From JAEUMD01 sp050246945 (GTDB lineage Bacteria; Pseudomonadota; Alphaproteobacteria; Rhizobiales; Hyphomicrobiaceae), in NCBI GenBank assembly GCA_050246945.1, contig JBFWVC010000001.1, positions 248,001 to 312,000 on the forward strand: DNA of 64,000 bases, read 5' to 3'. Below the pieces are notes generated by a model. The model searched no databases and was not told the origin of the DNA. It worked only from the letters and a program-made list of their open reading frames with translations. Within the stretch, counting starts at the first letter, position 1. Every line of letters begins with the position of its first letter. Made by a program: the position numbers and the translations under genes. This document shows, one piece after another, positions 34,411 to 43,778 of the stretch.

Positions 34411-34980
34411 GTGCAGGGTTCGGCAGATCGAATGCTGACAGTTTTGCTGGTCATATTGGCCGGTTTCGCCGGCGGCTGTTCCACCATGACTGATCTCGCA
34501 GGCATTTCCCACCCCGGTCATCAGCCCGAAGGCGGCTATGTTCTGCTCGATTCCGAACGCGAGTTGAATTGCCGGCGGCTTACCAATGAAATCGAACTCG
34601 GCCTGAAAGACATGGAAACGGAGAAAGCGCGTATCGACGTCGAGCGAAGCGCGGTACCCACGACGCTCGTCAGCGTCTATGGCCGCATGTTTGGCGGTCC
34701 TGACGGTGGACTGAAAAGTGCGGAAACCTATCGCAAGTCGGAGCAGCGCGTGCGCGCTTTGAACAGCCAGCTCGTCGCCCAAAAATGTAACGCGGTGGAT
34801 GTGGATGCGCGCATCATGGCGTTCGATCTGGCACCGATGAACGTCGCCAAGACAGGTGGTGCGCCCAAAACGACCGCGAGCGTGGCCGCCACCCAATCAC
34901 AACCTGTCCAGCCACTCACTGATCTCAAGGCTGAAGCCGACGCGATGACGGCGCTCTCGTCCGTCGCACATTCGCGCTGA
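34411..34980 (+). CDS. Predicted lipoprotein
   Basis: A 189-residue protein. The N-terminus has a hydrophobic segment ending in LAGFAGGCS, a plausible lipobox with the acylated Cys about residue 23. The rest is hydrophilic, with a coiled-coil-like ELNCRRLTNEIELGLKDMET region and a Thr/Gln-rich tail. The GTG at 34411 follows AGGAGA by seven bases; an ATG seven codons later is also possible. No function can be given. It follows the M23 peptidase by 240 bases, so a cell-wall context is possible. Confidence 0.6.
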   Translation: MQGSADRMLTVLLVILAGFAGGCSTMTDLAGISHPGHQPEGGYVLLDSERELNCRRLTNEIELGLKDMETEKARIDVERSAVPTTLVSVYGRMFGGPDGGLKSAETYRKSEQRVRALNSQLVAQKCNAVDVDARIMAFDLAPMNVAKTGGAPKTTASVAATQSQPVQPLTDLKAEADAMTALSSVAHSR

Positions 34981-35046
34981 TCGAGTGAAGGGATCGCTTG
35001 GCGGCAGCGCCATCCCGAATTCCCGTCCGCAGCGCGCCTCCGGGGT

Positions 35047-35134
35047 TAGAGCATGTTCAGCTGAAGTGCGTAGCGGTTTTGCGACAACGACATGCACAAG
35101 AGCAGGGATTTGAAGCATTAGGAGCGAATCTGAG
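35047..35134 (+). repeat. Family B repeat, GGTTTTGCG subtype
   Basis: It begins TAGAGCATGTTCAGCTGAAG and continues GCGGTTTTGCGACAACGACA. A tail GAAGCATTAGGAGCGAATCT also occurs after the tandem array at 59601, so the two belong to one subtype that has a different second half from the other copies. Confidence 0.7.
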
Positions 35135-35165
35135 AATTCGCGACACGCTTCAAGCCTGGATGGCT

Positions 35166-35765
35166 CTAGCCGAGCCCCGGTACGTTGACCATCATCGTGA
35201 AACCATTGAACGTCAGAAACGTGCCGCAGAACCCCAGGACGATGCTGAGCACCAGCAGCGACAAGCCGCCGGAGATGATGGCGATCGAAGCCAGAACGAT
35301 GGCGATCTGCAGGCACGCCTGGGCATAATCGAAATAGGGGTCCTGAGCCATCGCCCGGTCCCGCTCGGCCTCCAGCGCCTTGCCTCGGCGGAACAACTCG
35401 TCGAGCCCTTCCTTCGAGTCCGGGTCGCTCGTCAACCTTGCGTCGGAGGCCTTGTTGGCGCCGATCTTCTCGGCGATGCGCGTACGCTGCTCGGGTGAGA
35501 GCCCGGGCGACGTTTCCAGCATCAATTCCAGGTCCTCGGTGTGCGATCGGATCAGCTGACGGCGCATGTTCTTCGCTTGAAAGAAGGACCAGGTATTCGC
35601 CGCAGCGATATTCTTCAACGTCGCCTCTTTCGCGGCATTGTCCCCGCCCATGGCTGAGATCGCAAGCACGACGGCGAGCACGCCGATATAGACGCCGATC
35701 CACCGGTCCCGCTCGCGGCTGCCGGTCTTCTCCTCGGACGCCTTAGCAAGATCGTCGATCGCCAT
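35166..35765 (-). CDS. DUF4337-family membrane protein
   Basis: A 199-residue protein. One membrane helix lies near the N-terminus (GVYIGVLAVVLAISAMGG) and two near the C-terminus (about residues 145-165 and 170-190). Between them is a soluble helical part with NIAAANTWSFFQAKNMRRQL, the conserved DUF4337 segment. Function is unknown. The ATG at 35765 fits the family N-terminus (MAIDDLAKASEEK); longer frames do not. It is downstream of gpmA on the same strand, 200 bases apart. Confidence 0.8.
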   Translation of the reverse strand: MAIDDLAKASEEKTGSRERDRWIGVYIGVLAVVLAISAMGGDNAAKEATLKNIAAANTWSFFQAKNMRRQLIRSHTEDLELMLETSPGLSPEQRTRIAEKIGANKASDARLTSDPDSKEGLDELFRRGKALEAERDRAMAQDPYFDYAQACLQIAIVLASIAIISGGLSLLVLSIVLGFCGTFLTFNGFTMMVNVPGLG

Positions 35766-35966
35766 TGAAACGCTCCGCAATAACAAGGTGCTTCGAAAGC
35801 TCCGAACCGCAACGCGTCCGGGCGGCAGCAATCGACACCCCCGGGCGGCGGTTGGTCAAGGACGGGCGCGCCACACCTCGCACCCGAAAAGCAGTTGCTC
35901 CCGAAATCGCAGAACAATGTTGGATTGCAGACGTCGATCAATTCGAAGTCCGCCACGCTGACGCCT

Positions 35967-36587
35967 TCAGGCGACCAGGTCACGCCGGTTGGCCACCTGG
36001 CCAACCGCGGTAAGTCGATAGACGATGGGTTGTCCCGTAACCACCTCTCGCTCCAGAATCTGCTTCGCCGATAACTCTTCGAGATACATGATGAGCGCGC
36101 GAATCGAGTTGCCGTGCGCGGCAACAATGACGTTCTGCCCCGCCTGAAGCTTCGGCCAGATATGGGTCTTGTAGAACGGCAGCACGCGCTGCGCGGTGTC
36201 CTTCAGGCTCTCGCCGCCGGGAGGGGCGACATCGTAGCTGCGTCGCCAGATAAGCACCTGCTCTTCGCCCCATCTCTTGCGCGCGTCGTCCTTGTTGAGC
36301 CCGGACAGGTCGCCGTAGTCGCGTTCGTTGAGTGCCTTGTCGCGAACGATCTCAAGGCTTGTCTGGCCGAGTTCGGTCAGTATCAGATCGAGCGTCCGCT
36401 GCGCTCGGAATAAGGCGCTGGTGAAGGCGATGTCGAATTGCAACCCCTGTTCCTTGAGCATTTCTCCGGCCCGCTTGGCCTCCGCCACCCCCTTCTCGGT
36501 GAGATCGGGATCCCGCCAGCCTGTAAACAGATTCTTGAGGTTCCATTCGCTCTGGCCATGCCGCACTAGCACAAGAACGTTGTCCAT
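35967..36587 (-). CDS. gpmA: 2,3-bisphosphoglycerate-dependent phosphoglycerate mutase
   Basis: A 206-residue glycolytic enzyme that interconverts 3- and 2-phosphoglycerate. The phospho-His motif is LVLVRHGQSEWN, the catalytic Glu is in LNERDYGDLSGLNKDD, and the second His is in AAHGNSIRALIMYL. It is shorter than E. coli GpmA (250 residues), as usual for alphaproteobacteria. The gene begins 89 bases after dapB on the same strand, a conserved pairing in Rhizobiales. The frame is open far upstream through dapB, but the ATG at 36587 is the family start. Confidence 0.94.
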   Translation of the reverse strand: MDNVLVLVRHGQSEWNLKNLFTGWRDPDLTEKGVAEAKRAGEMLKEQGLQFDIAFTSALFRAQRTLDLILTELGQTSLEIVRDKALNERDYGDLSGLNKDDARKRWGEEQVLIWRRSYDVAPPGGESLKDTAQRVLPFYKTHIWPKLQAGQNVIVAAHGNSIRALIMYLEELSAKQILEREVVTGQPIVYRLTAVGQVANRRDLVA

Positions 36588-36676
36588 GACGCGATCGATC
36601 CTCTCAAATCCAGTCGGGTTGGACTGGCTAGTTTGTCCAGCGTTTCGCGCCACCCGCTCTTTCCGCTCTCGCATGT

Positions 36677-37483
36677 TCAAAGCCCGAGCACGTCGGACAT
36701 CGTGAATAGGCCGGGTCCGCGCCCGTGTCCCCAAAGTGCCGCCTTCACCGCGCCGCGCGCAAAGATCCCACGGTCGCTTGCGATGTGCGTCAGTTCCACG
36801 CGCTCGCCTTCGCCCGCGAAGATAACGGTATGGTCGCCGACCACGCTGCCGCCGCGCAGCGATTGGAAGCCGATGTCGCCGCGACGGCGCGCGCCCGTGT
36901 GACCATCGCGACAGCGCACCGATACCTTGTCGAGTGAGACGTCGCGGCCGTCTGCTGCGGCCTGTCCGAGCATCAGCGCCGTGCCGGACGGGGCGTCGAC
37001 CTTGTGCTTGTGATGCATCTCCAAGACCTCGATGTCGAAATCGGCATCGAGCGCTTCGGCCACGCGTCGTGTGATTGCCACCAGCAGATTGACACCCAGA
37101 CTCATGTTGCCGGCCTTGACGATGGTTGCATGGCGCGCGGCTGCGGCGATTGCCGCTTCGTCCTCGGGCCCAAGGCCGGTCGTACCGATGACATGGACGA
37201 TGCGCGCGTTGGCTGCCAGGCCGGCGAACTCCACTGTGGCCTTGGGTGAAGTGAAGTCGAGTATGGCGTCGACGCGTGCGCACACTTCCAACGGATCGTC
37301 GAGGATCGCGGCACCCGCATCGCCGATCCCTGCGACGACGCCGACATCTTGTCCGATGAAAGGCGAGCCTGCCCGCTCCACGCCACCCGCCACGACGCAT
37401 CCCTTAAGTGCATGTACGGCGCGGACGAGTTCTCGCCCCATGCGTCCGCCAGCACCCATGATGGCAATTCTCATATCGCTCAT
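36677..37483 (-). CDS. dapB: 4-hydroxy-tetrahydrodipicolinate reductase
   Basis: A 268-residue enzyme of lysine and diaminopimelate synthesis. NAD(P) motif IMGAGGRMGRELV is at the N-terminus, followed by FTSPKATVEFA, IGTTGL, and the signature EMHHKHKVDAPSGTALML containing the catalytic His pair and Lys. Length is exact. Its partner asd lies 9 kb away on the same strand. It is followed by gpmA. Confidence 0.95.
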   Translation of the reverse strand: MSDMRIAIMGAGGRMGRELVRAVHALKGCVVAGGVERAGSPFIGQDVGVVAGIGDAGAAILDDPLEVCARVDAILDFTSPKATVEFAGLAANARIVHVIGTTGLGPEDEAAIAAAARHATIVKAGNMSLGVNLLVAITRRVAEALDADFDIEVLEMHHKHKVDAPSGTALMLGQAAADGRDVSLDKVSVRCRDGHTGARRRGDIGFQSLRGGSVVGDHTVIFAGEGERVELTHIASDRGIFARGAVKAALWGHGRGPGLFTMSDVLGL

Positions 37484-37592
37484 GCCGGTCCTCGCATCTG
37501 GAGGTCATGCACCAGCTGTGCATGCGCCAATGTCCCGGCGCGGGGTATAGCAATGCCCGGCCGGGTTCGAAAGTGCGCATGATCAATTGCGG

Positions 37593-38141
37593 TTAGGCGT
37601 CCCCATCAGCCTTCGCGGCCTGCGCCCGCTCGATCGACTCGCGGATCACCCGCTTGGCGTCGTCCACGTCGCCCCAGCTCACGATCTTGACCCACTTGCC
37701 GGGTTCCAGATCCTTGTAATGCTGGAAGAAATGCTCGATCTGCGCCTTCGTGATCGGCGGCAGGTCGGCGACCGTGCGGATCCGGTCGTACCGCGCCGAG
37801 ATCTTGGAGCTGGGGACCGCGATCAGCTTCTCGTCGCCGCCGCCGTCGTCCTCCATCATCATCACGCCGATCGGGCGGCAGTTGATCACTCCGCCCGGCA
37901 CGATTGTGCGTGTATTGCAGACCAGCACGTCGAGTGGATCACCATCCGGAGACAACGTGTGCGGAACGAAGCCGTAGTTTCCGGGGTAACGCATTGGCGT
38001 ATAGAGGAAGCGATCCACCACGAGCGCACCGGCGTCCTTGTCCATCTCGTACTTGATCGGCTCCCCGCCGACAGGCACCTCGATGATCACGTTGACATCG
38101 TCTGGCGGATGCTTGCCGATCGAGATGGCGTCGATGCGCAT
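37593..38141 (-). CDS. ppa: Inorganic pyrophosphatase, family I
   Basis: A 182-residue hexameric enzyme that hydrolyses pyrophosphate with Mg. The signature DGDPLDVLV carries the three catalytic aspartates; KYEMDKDAGALVVDRFLYT and YPGNYGFVPHTL are the other conserved segments. Length is typical. The gene is alone on the minus strand between dapB and an acetyltransferase. The gap 38142-38389 shows no feature. Confidence 0.95.
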   Translation of the reverse strand: MRIDAISIGKHPPDDVNVIIEVPVGGEPIKYEMDKDAGALVVDRFLYTPMRYPGNYGFVPHTLSPDGDPLDVLVCNTRTIVPGGVINCRPIGVMMMEDDGGGDEKLIAVPSSKISARYDRIRTVADLPPITKAQIEHFFQHYKDLEPGKWVKIVSWGDVDDAKRVIRESIERAQAAKADGDA

Positions 38142-38389
38142 ATGCGGGGTCTCCCTGGGTAACGAGCTGAAGGATCGGCCGGAGCCTGATGTCGTTACTC
38201 ATTAGCTGCCCGAGTAGGGCGCTGCGTGCAATCCCCCTTTTGTTCGATACCGTCGCGCAAGCGACCGCTCGCGCGACGGATGCCGCTGCTCGGGAATGAA
38301 TTGGAGCATCCGGCGCTCGTCACGTCGGCATCGTGGCACTTACTCTGTTTCGATAAGTTGCCCCGTGCTCCGCGAGCGGCAGGTCAACG

Positions 38390-38899
38390 CTAAGGCCACC
38401 CGAACCCGATCTTGGCCATGTCGACTGTGCCGACGCGATCGTTGACCTGCTGTACCGGCCGCCCGCCGCGACGCCAATAGAAATCAGCCGCGGTGTCGTT
38501 ATCGGCGAGTGCCCAGACGATCAGGCCATTGAGCTTGCGCCGGTCGAGTTCGTTGCGGCACGCCTCGAACAGGAGTTCCCCGAACCCCAGCCCCTGATAT
38601 TCGGGAGCCAGATAAAGTTCGTAGATCTCGCCTTCGTAACGGCCGCGATGGCGCGCCGGACCGCATGAGGCGTATCCGCAGATCTCGCCTGCAACCTCGA
38701 GCACGAGGATGAGATCACCCGACCGGATGGCGCTTGTCCACCAGCGGCGTCCACGTCTGAGTATGAGGGAATCGAGATGGGCGCGAGGCAGGATGCCGAC
38801 GTAGGCATGCCGCCAGGAACGCTCGAAGACGTCGGCCAGTGCCTTCGCATCGGAAAGCTGACCGCAACGCACGCGTACATGAGAACTCGAACCAAGCAT
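38390..38899 (-). CDS. GNAT-family N-acetyltransferase
   Basis: A 169-residue acetyltransferase. The acetyl-CoA motif A appears as YLAPEYQGLGFGELLFEACR (the Q/RxxGxG/A pattern is YQGLGFG), preceded by motif D/C segments and GEIYELYLAP. Motif B is NGLIVWALADNDTAADFYWRR. The acceptor is unknown. It stands alone. Confidence 0.85.
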   Translation of the reverse strand: MLGSSSHVRVRCGQLSDAKALADVFERSWRHAYVGILPRAHLDSLILRRGRRWWTSAIRSGDLILVLEVAGEICGYASCGPARHRGRYEGEIYELYLAPEYQGLGFGELLFEACRNELDRRKLNGLIVWALADNDTAADFYWRRGGRPVQQVNDRVGTVDMAKIGFGWP

Positions 38900-39092
38900 G
38901 CGCCAACTATAGCGCGAAAAAAGCGTTTGTCTCGGCTGATCGTACGGTAAGCGTAACCATTTTTACGTTGCCACTGCGACCTGACTCTGACTGCGCGCGA
39001 TATGTGTATGGTTGCTATCGATGCACGAAGCGTTATGCGACAGGCAACATGGTAGCTGGTGCGCTTCTCGTGAGAGACAACGGTCCATGAAG

Positions 39093-39128
39093 CAAAACGC
39101 CTGGAAGCACAAGCTTCCAGGCGTTTTG
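39093..39128. terminator. Bidirectional terminator between phasin gene and 38.9 kb region
   Basis: CAAAACGCCTGGAAGC and GCTTCCAGGCGTTTTG form a perfect 16-bp stem with an ACAA loop. The A/T ends give a T-run in both directions. It lies 60 bases downstream of the phasin stop codon on the minus strand, whose mRNA is usually abundant, so termination of that gene is the likely use. Confidence 0.88.
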
Positions 39129-39188
39129 TGTTTCGAGCGCGACGCTGGCAGCCCCCGCTGTCTGGCCGTCGGGATCAGGAGGCGGCGA

Positions 39189-39644
39189 TTAGCCGGCCTT
39201 CTTCAGCTGCTCGAAGCTCTTGGTTGCGGCCGCATTGACCGTTTCGATGGTCTGCTTGGTCACCCGTGCGGAGAGCTCGAAAAGCTCCTTGCTCTGGGCG
39301 CCGGCAACGGCGAACTGCTGCTGGAGGAAGTCAGCCTGAAGGCGAACGACCTCGGGGAGCGTCTTGGCGCGGGCGATGGCCTGAGCCGCATCGAAAGCCG
39401 CCTCGGTGTTGACGGCCGTATTGTGCAGGAGCTTCTCACCGATTGCCTTGGCGCCGGCTTGCGAAGCGAGCATAACCTCCTCAACGACCTTTACGTTGTC
39501 CTTCGCGGCTGAACTCATCTTGTAGTAGGCCTCGCGGGTCTTCTGCACGCCTTCCTCGGCGAGAGCCTGCAGGTTCTCGGGAATGCGGGCATCCTTGGCT
39601 GCTGCGAACATGTCTTGCGCCTGGCGGGTGAACTGGTCGTTCAT
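39189..39644 (-). CDS. Phasin family protein
   Basis: A 151-residue helical protein of the phasin 2 family that coats polyhydroxyalkanoate granules. The conserved segment is RIPENLQALAEEGVQKTREA, followed by long amphipathic helices rich in Ala and Gln, with AQSKELFELSARVTKQTIE near the C-terminus. AGGAGC lies before the ATG at 39644. The upstream 220 bases include an AT-rich tract (GCAACATAATTTTTTTTGC), probably the promoter. No phaC or phaR gene is nearby. Confidence 0.88.
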   Translation of the reverse strand: MNDQFTRQAQDMFAAAKDARIPENLQALAEEGVQKTREAYYKMSSAAKDNVKVVEEVMLASQAGAKAIGEKLLHNTAVNTEAAFDAAQAIARAKTLPEVVRLQADFLQQQFAVAGAQSKELFELSARVTKQTIETVNAAATKSFEQLKKAG

Positions 39645-39939
39645 GGCACTGCTCCTGATCTGACGATTGCGGGTTGAGGTGTGAATTCTGCGGGCGACGC
39701 CCTCCAGGGCGCCACTCATGATTATTTATATAGCAGAGCCGATTGTGCGCCGCAACATAATTTTTTTTGCTGTGCGTCAAATTTCGTTCGCGGCTGCCAA
39801 ATTGACTCAGGCCATAACGGCGGATTTTCGGTCTAACGTTAGGGTCAACCTCCAGGCGCAAAGACAACGGACTATGGTGCACCGCACAATAGAATCTGGG
39901 GATTGCAATTTGCCCCGATAAAACAGAAGGTTCCTGCCG

Positions 39940-41292
39940 TTATAAAAGGCGCGGAAACACGTCGCGATAGCCCATGGCGCCGGGGTCGAACACAATGTCG
40001 CTCGGCCTCAGCGGCCGCGCCAGCGCCAGACCCTCCAAAGAACGGCAACGCGACAACGCTACGTAAGCCTGCCCATGCGCGAAAGTGCCGCGCCCCAGGT
40101 CGATGTAGACCCTGTCAAGGGTCAGACCCTGAGATTTGTGGATGGTGAGCGCCCAGGCAAGCCGCAGCGGGAACTGTTTGAAGGTGCCGGCGACTGTCTC
40201 CACCACCTTATCTGCGCTTTGGTCGAAGGCGTAGCGCCGGCTTTCCCATGAGACCTGTTCAACCTCGTATTCCCGCCCGCCGACATCGACAAACACCTGC
40301 CGCTCGTTGAGGCGAGATATCCGGGCGATCGTGCCGTTGACCCAACGGCGGTCGGAATCATTGCGCAACAGGATCACTTTTGCTCCTGGCTTCAGGACGA
40401 GAAGTTGGTCGGTAGGTTGTGAAGCAGGATTGAACTCGCCCGTGACCCCCGCCTCGTATGTTCGCGCGCGATCGGGAAGCGCATCGAGATAGGCCATGTT
40501 GATCCGCTGGGCCGCCGCGTTGGTGGGCGTCAGGATCACATAAGGGTCGCCTTCGCCCAGCGTGCGGATAGGATTGACGCGCTCATTCAGTATCTGAAGG
40601 TCATTCTCGTCTGCTTCTCCATCGCGAACGCGATTGAGAACATGAAGCAGCGCCTCGTCGCTCTGGCGGAAGACCTGGCCCAGCTCAAGCAGGTTCGTGC
40701 CTGCGCCCTCTTGCAGGGCTTCGACCGAGAAGAAGAACGGACCGCCATGCGCACCCTCAAGATGCTCGGCCACCTCGTGGTCGGTGACGACGGGAGGTAG
40801 CTGGTGGAGATCCCCGAACATCATCAGTCGAACACCGCCGAACGGCTCGCGCGGACGGCCCCTGTTGAGCCGCAGCGAAAGATCCATCGCCGCCATCAGA
40901 TCCGACCGCACCATCGAGATTTCGTCGATGATGAGGAGTTCCAGCCGCCGCATGAGCTTGCCGTTACGGCTGCGCCGCACATCATCTGAACGAATGAGAC
41001 GCGGCGGCAGGCCGAAGAAGGAGTGGATCGTCTGGCCGCCTACGTTGACTGCCGCTAGTCCTGTCGGTGCCACTATAACTGTTTCGGCGGTCAGGCCATC
41101 TCGCAGACACCGCAGCAGCGTGGATTTGCCTGTTCCTGCCCGTCCCGTAACAAACAGATTTCCCGCGCCGGAGCGTGCGAAATCGAGCGCGGCCTCGTAC
41201 TCGCTCGTGGGCGTCACGTCGGACGGCCAGCCGCGACCGCAGGCCGCGGCCTTGGCGGCCGTCTGGGACGATACGGGCGGGTTATGGGTCAA
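39940..41292 (-). CDS. Pif1/RecD2-like superfamily 1 helicase
   Basis: A 450-residue ATPase. Walker A is GRAGTGKST (residues 50-58), Walker B LLIIDEISM (119-127), followed by FGDLHQLPPVV, LGQVFRQSDEALL and the late motif AWALTIHKSQGLTLDRVYID. It resembles the short Pif1-like helicases found in bacteria, which unwind DNA 5' to 3' and can resolve unusual structures. The frame extends another 132 codons upstream, but the TTG at 41292 is six bases after GAGGGA and begins near the family N-terminus, so it was chosen. It stands alone. Confidence 0.85.
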   Translation of the reverse strand: MTHNPPVSSQTAAKAAACGRGWPSDVTPTSEYEAALDFARSGAGNLFVTGRAGTGKSTLLRCLRDGLTAETVIVAPTGLAAVNVGGQTIHSFFGLPPRLIRSDDVRRSRNGKLMRRLELLIIDEISMVRSDLMAAMDLSLRLNRGRPREPFGGVRLMMFGDLHQLPPVVTDHEVAEHLEGAHGGPFFFSVEALQEGAGTNLLELGQVFRQSDEALLHVLNRVRDGEADENDLQILNERVNPIRTLGEGDPYVILTPTNAAAQRINMAYLDALPDRARTYEAGVTGEFNPASQPTDQLLVLKPGAKVILLRNDSDRRWVNGTIARISRLNERQVFVDVGGREYEVEQVSWESRRYAFDQSADKVVETVAGTFKQFPLRLAWALTIHKSQGLTLDRVYIDLGRGTFAHGQAYVALSRCRSLEGLALARPLRPSDIVFDPGAMGYRDVFPRLL

Positions 41293-41496
41293 GTGTCGTC
41301 CCTCAAGAGCTGCGGAGCATCGACTAAGGGTAGGTCTAGCGCTGTAGGGCGTGCATAAAGCCCTTGCACCCGGGATGGAACCGATTGGCAGTGCGTTGGA
41401 GCAGGCAACGGTCGTTGAACTGATTCCAGCACGACTGAACCTGCTACCTGCGCCAAAGTCAAAGTCCGTCGCACATAGCGCGGTGGACGACGCATA

Positions 41497-41524
41497 GAAA
41501 AGCCGCCGGACCAAATCCGGCGGC
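41497..41524 (-). terminator. Intrinsic terminator of typA
   Basis: GCCGCCGGA (41502-41510) pairs with TCCGGCGGC (41516-41524) around CCAAA. On the minus strand the stem is followed by TTTTC. It lies about 100 bases past the typA stop. The rest of the 335-base gap 41293-41627 shows no gene or repeat. Confidence 0.8.
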
Positions 41525-41627
41525 CGGCTGCGGCAGAGTGGCCCGGCGCCTGCAAACGAACGGCCGCTGCGTTTGGCAATTCCACATGGCCGAATCGCAG
41601 GCTGCAGGTTGCGGCCATGCCATGCGT

Positions 41628-43454
41628 TCAGGCAGCTGAAGCTTCGCGCTTGCGCTCTTGTTTCTTGCGCTCGTTGGGATCCAGCCACCGCTTGCGCAGG
41701 CGGATCGAGTCCGGCGTTATCTCAACAAGCTCGTCGTCGTTGATGTAGGAGAGGGCCCGCTCCAGAGACAGCCGCATGGGCGGCGTCAGCGTCAAAGCCT
41801 CGTCCTTGCCGGCGGCGCGGATGTTGGTCAGCTTCTTGTTTTCGATCACGTTGACGATGAGGTCGTTGTCGCGTGTGTGCTGGCCGACGATCATGCCCTC
41901 ATAAACCCGCGTCTGCGGCGTGATCATGATCGGTCCACGCTCCTGCAGATAGAACAGCGAATAGGCCGTCGCTTCACCCACGCCGTTGGAAATGAGGACG
42001 CCCGTGCGCCGTCCTTGTATCTCTCCCTTGTAGGGAGCGTATTCGTGGAACAGGCGGTTCATAACGGCGGTGCCGCGCGTATCCGACAAGAGTTCGCTCT
42101 GATATCCGAGCAGCCCGCGGGTCGGAGCATGGAAAACGAGCCGCTGGCGCCCGCCGCCCGAAGGACGCATCTCCATCAGGTCGGCTCGGCGCTCGGAGAG
42201 CTTTTGCACGACAATTCCCGAATGATCCTCATCGACGTCGATGATCACTTCCTCGATCGGTTCCATCCGCTCGCCGGTCGACTCGTCCGTCTGGTAGACG
42301 ACGCGCGGCCGGGACACGGTGAGCTCGAAGCCTTCCCGGCGCATGTTCTCGATCAGGATGGCAAGCTGCAGTTCGCCGCGGCCCGCGACGTCGAACGAGT
42401 CCTTGTCCAGGTTCTCGGTTATGCGAATGGCGATATTGCGCTCGGCCTCCTTCAAGAGGCGCTCACGGATCACGCGGCTCTGCACCTTGTCGCCTTCCTG
42501 GCCGGCGAATGGGCCGTCGTTGATGCGGAACGTCATCGACAGCGTCGGCGGATCGATCGGCTGTGCGGCGAGCGGTTCGGTGACGGATGGATCGCACAGC
42601 GTGTCGGCAACCGTCGCTTCCGCCATGCCCGCGATGGCTACGATGTCGCCTGCCTCGGCCTGGTCAACCGCGGTGCGCTCGAGTCCCCGGAAGGCAAGAA
42701 CCTTCTGCACGCGGAAGCTCTCGATTACCCTGCCGTCGCGCGAAAGCGCCTTGATCTGCTGGTTCGGCTTGATGGTGCCGGAAGAGATGCGCCCGGTCAG
42801 GATGCGCCCCAGGAAGGGGTCCGCCTCCAGCGTAGTCGCAAGCATGCGCAGCGGTCCCGGCTCCACCTTCGGCGGCGGTACGTGGCTGACGATGAGGTTG
42901 AACATCGGCGCCAGGTCCACTTGCGGGCCCGCCGGGTCCAGCGCCATCCACCCGTTTCGGCCCGATCCGTATAGCACCGGGAAATCGAGCTGCTCGTCGG
43001 TGGCGTCGAGGTTGGCAAACAGATCGAAAATCTCGTTGAGGACGTCAAGATGGCGCTCATCCGGACGGTCGATCTTGTTGATCGCCACGATCGGCCGCAT
43101 GCCGAGCTTCAATGCCTTGGAGACGACGAACTTGGTCTGTGGCAGCGGACCCTCCGAGGCGTCGACCAGCACGATCACGCCGTCGACCATGTTGAGGATG
43201 CGCTCGACCTCGCCGCCGAAGTCTGCGTGGCCTGGCGTGTCGACGATGTTGACGCGCACGTCGTTCCAGACGACCGAGGTGCACTTGGCGAGGATCGTGA
43301 TCCCCCGCTCGCGCTCGAGGTCGTTGGAATCCATTGCGCGCTCGGCGACCTTCTGGTTGTCGCGGAACGCGCCCGATTGCTTCAGGAGCTGGTCGACCAG
43401 CGTGGTCTTGCCATGGTCGACGTGAGCAATGATAGCGATGTTGCGGAGCTGCAT
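41628..43454 (-). CDS. typA: Ribosome-binding GTPase TypA/BipA
   Basis: A 608-residue translational GTPase involved in ribosome assembly and stress adaptation. The P-loop is AHVDHGKTT (residues 10-18), switch region ERERGITILAKCTS, DTPGHADFGGEV (G3) and NKIDRPDER (G4). The C-terminal TypA-specific part includes RQRLVFHAPTRGLLGYQSEL and IVGQHTRDNDLIVN. The ATG at 43454 gives the family N-terminus MQLRNIAIIAHVD; the longer frame is rejected. Confidence 0.96.
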   Translation of the reverse strand: MQLRNIAIIAHVDHGKTTLVDQLLKQSGAFRDNQKVAERAMDSNDLERERGITILAKCTSVVWNDVRVNIVDTPGHADFGGEVERILNMVDGVIVLVDASEGPLPQTKFVVSKALKLGMRPIVAINKIDRPDERHLDVLNEIFDLFANLDATDEQLDFPVLYGSGRNGWMALDPAGPQVDLAPMFNLIVSHVPPPKVEPGPLRMLATTLEADPFLGRILTGRISSGTIKPNQQIKALSRDGRVIESFRVQKVLAFRGLERTAVDQAEAGDIVAIAGMAEATVADTLCDPSVTEPLAAQPIDPPTLSMTFRINDGPFAGQEGDKVQSRVIRERLLKEAERNIAIRITENLDKDSFDVAGRGELQLAILIENMRREGFELTVSRPRVVYQTDESTGERMEPIEEVIIDVDEDHSGIVVQKLSERRADLMEMRPSGGGRQRLVFHAPTRGLLGYQSELLSDTRGTAVMNRLFHEYAPYKGEIQGRRTGVLISNGVGEATAYSLFYLQERGPIMITPQTRVYEGMIVGQHTRDNDLIVNVIENKKLTNIRAAGKDEALTLTPPMRLSLERALSYINDDELVEITPDSIRLRKRWLDPNERKKQERKREASAA

Positions 43455-43778
43455 GGGTGTCCTGGCTTCGGCCCGTGTGGGAGCTGTGAGGCGCCGGTCG
43501 CATGGTCGCTGCTGCTTGTGCGGCGCAAAAATCGGCCGAGGAGGTAACACATCCCGAGTGCCCCCGCCAGCAGTGCCTCTGTCACATCTGCTCGGGTTGT
43601 CGAAGCTGCCGCGCCGGTGAAAACGGCCAACCAGGCGCGCCGGAACGGTAAACGTGCGTGAGGCAGACCTCTTGCACACTTCTTGCTCAGACGGGGATGC
43701 GAGCAGGGCTTCGGACGGCCAAAACCGGAAATGTCGTCCCAGCCCGGCACAAATGAGGCAACTTCGGGAGACGGGACC
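43455..43778. other. Divergent intergenic region between typA and the J-domain gene
   Basis: About 320 bases with no credible gene. GGGAGACGGGACC at the right end is the ribosome-binding site of the J-domain gene. No repeat of families A or B was found here. Confidence 0.4.

Noticed and set aside
41658..42974. 438-codon plus-strand frame across typA
   Set aside because: It is antisense to TypA; its composition is the mirror of a high-GC coding strand and shows no motif.
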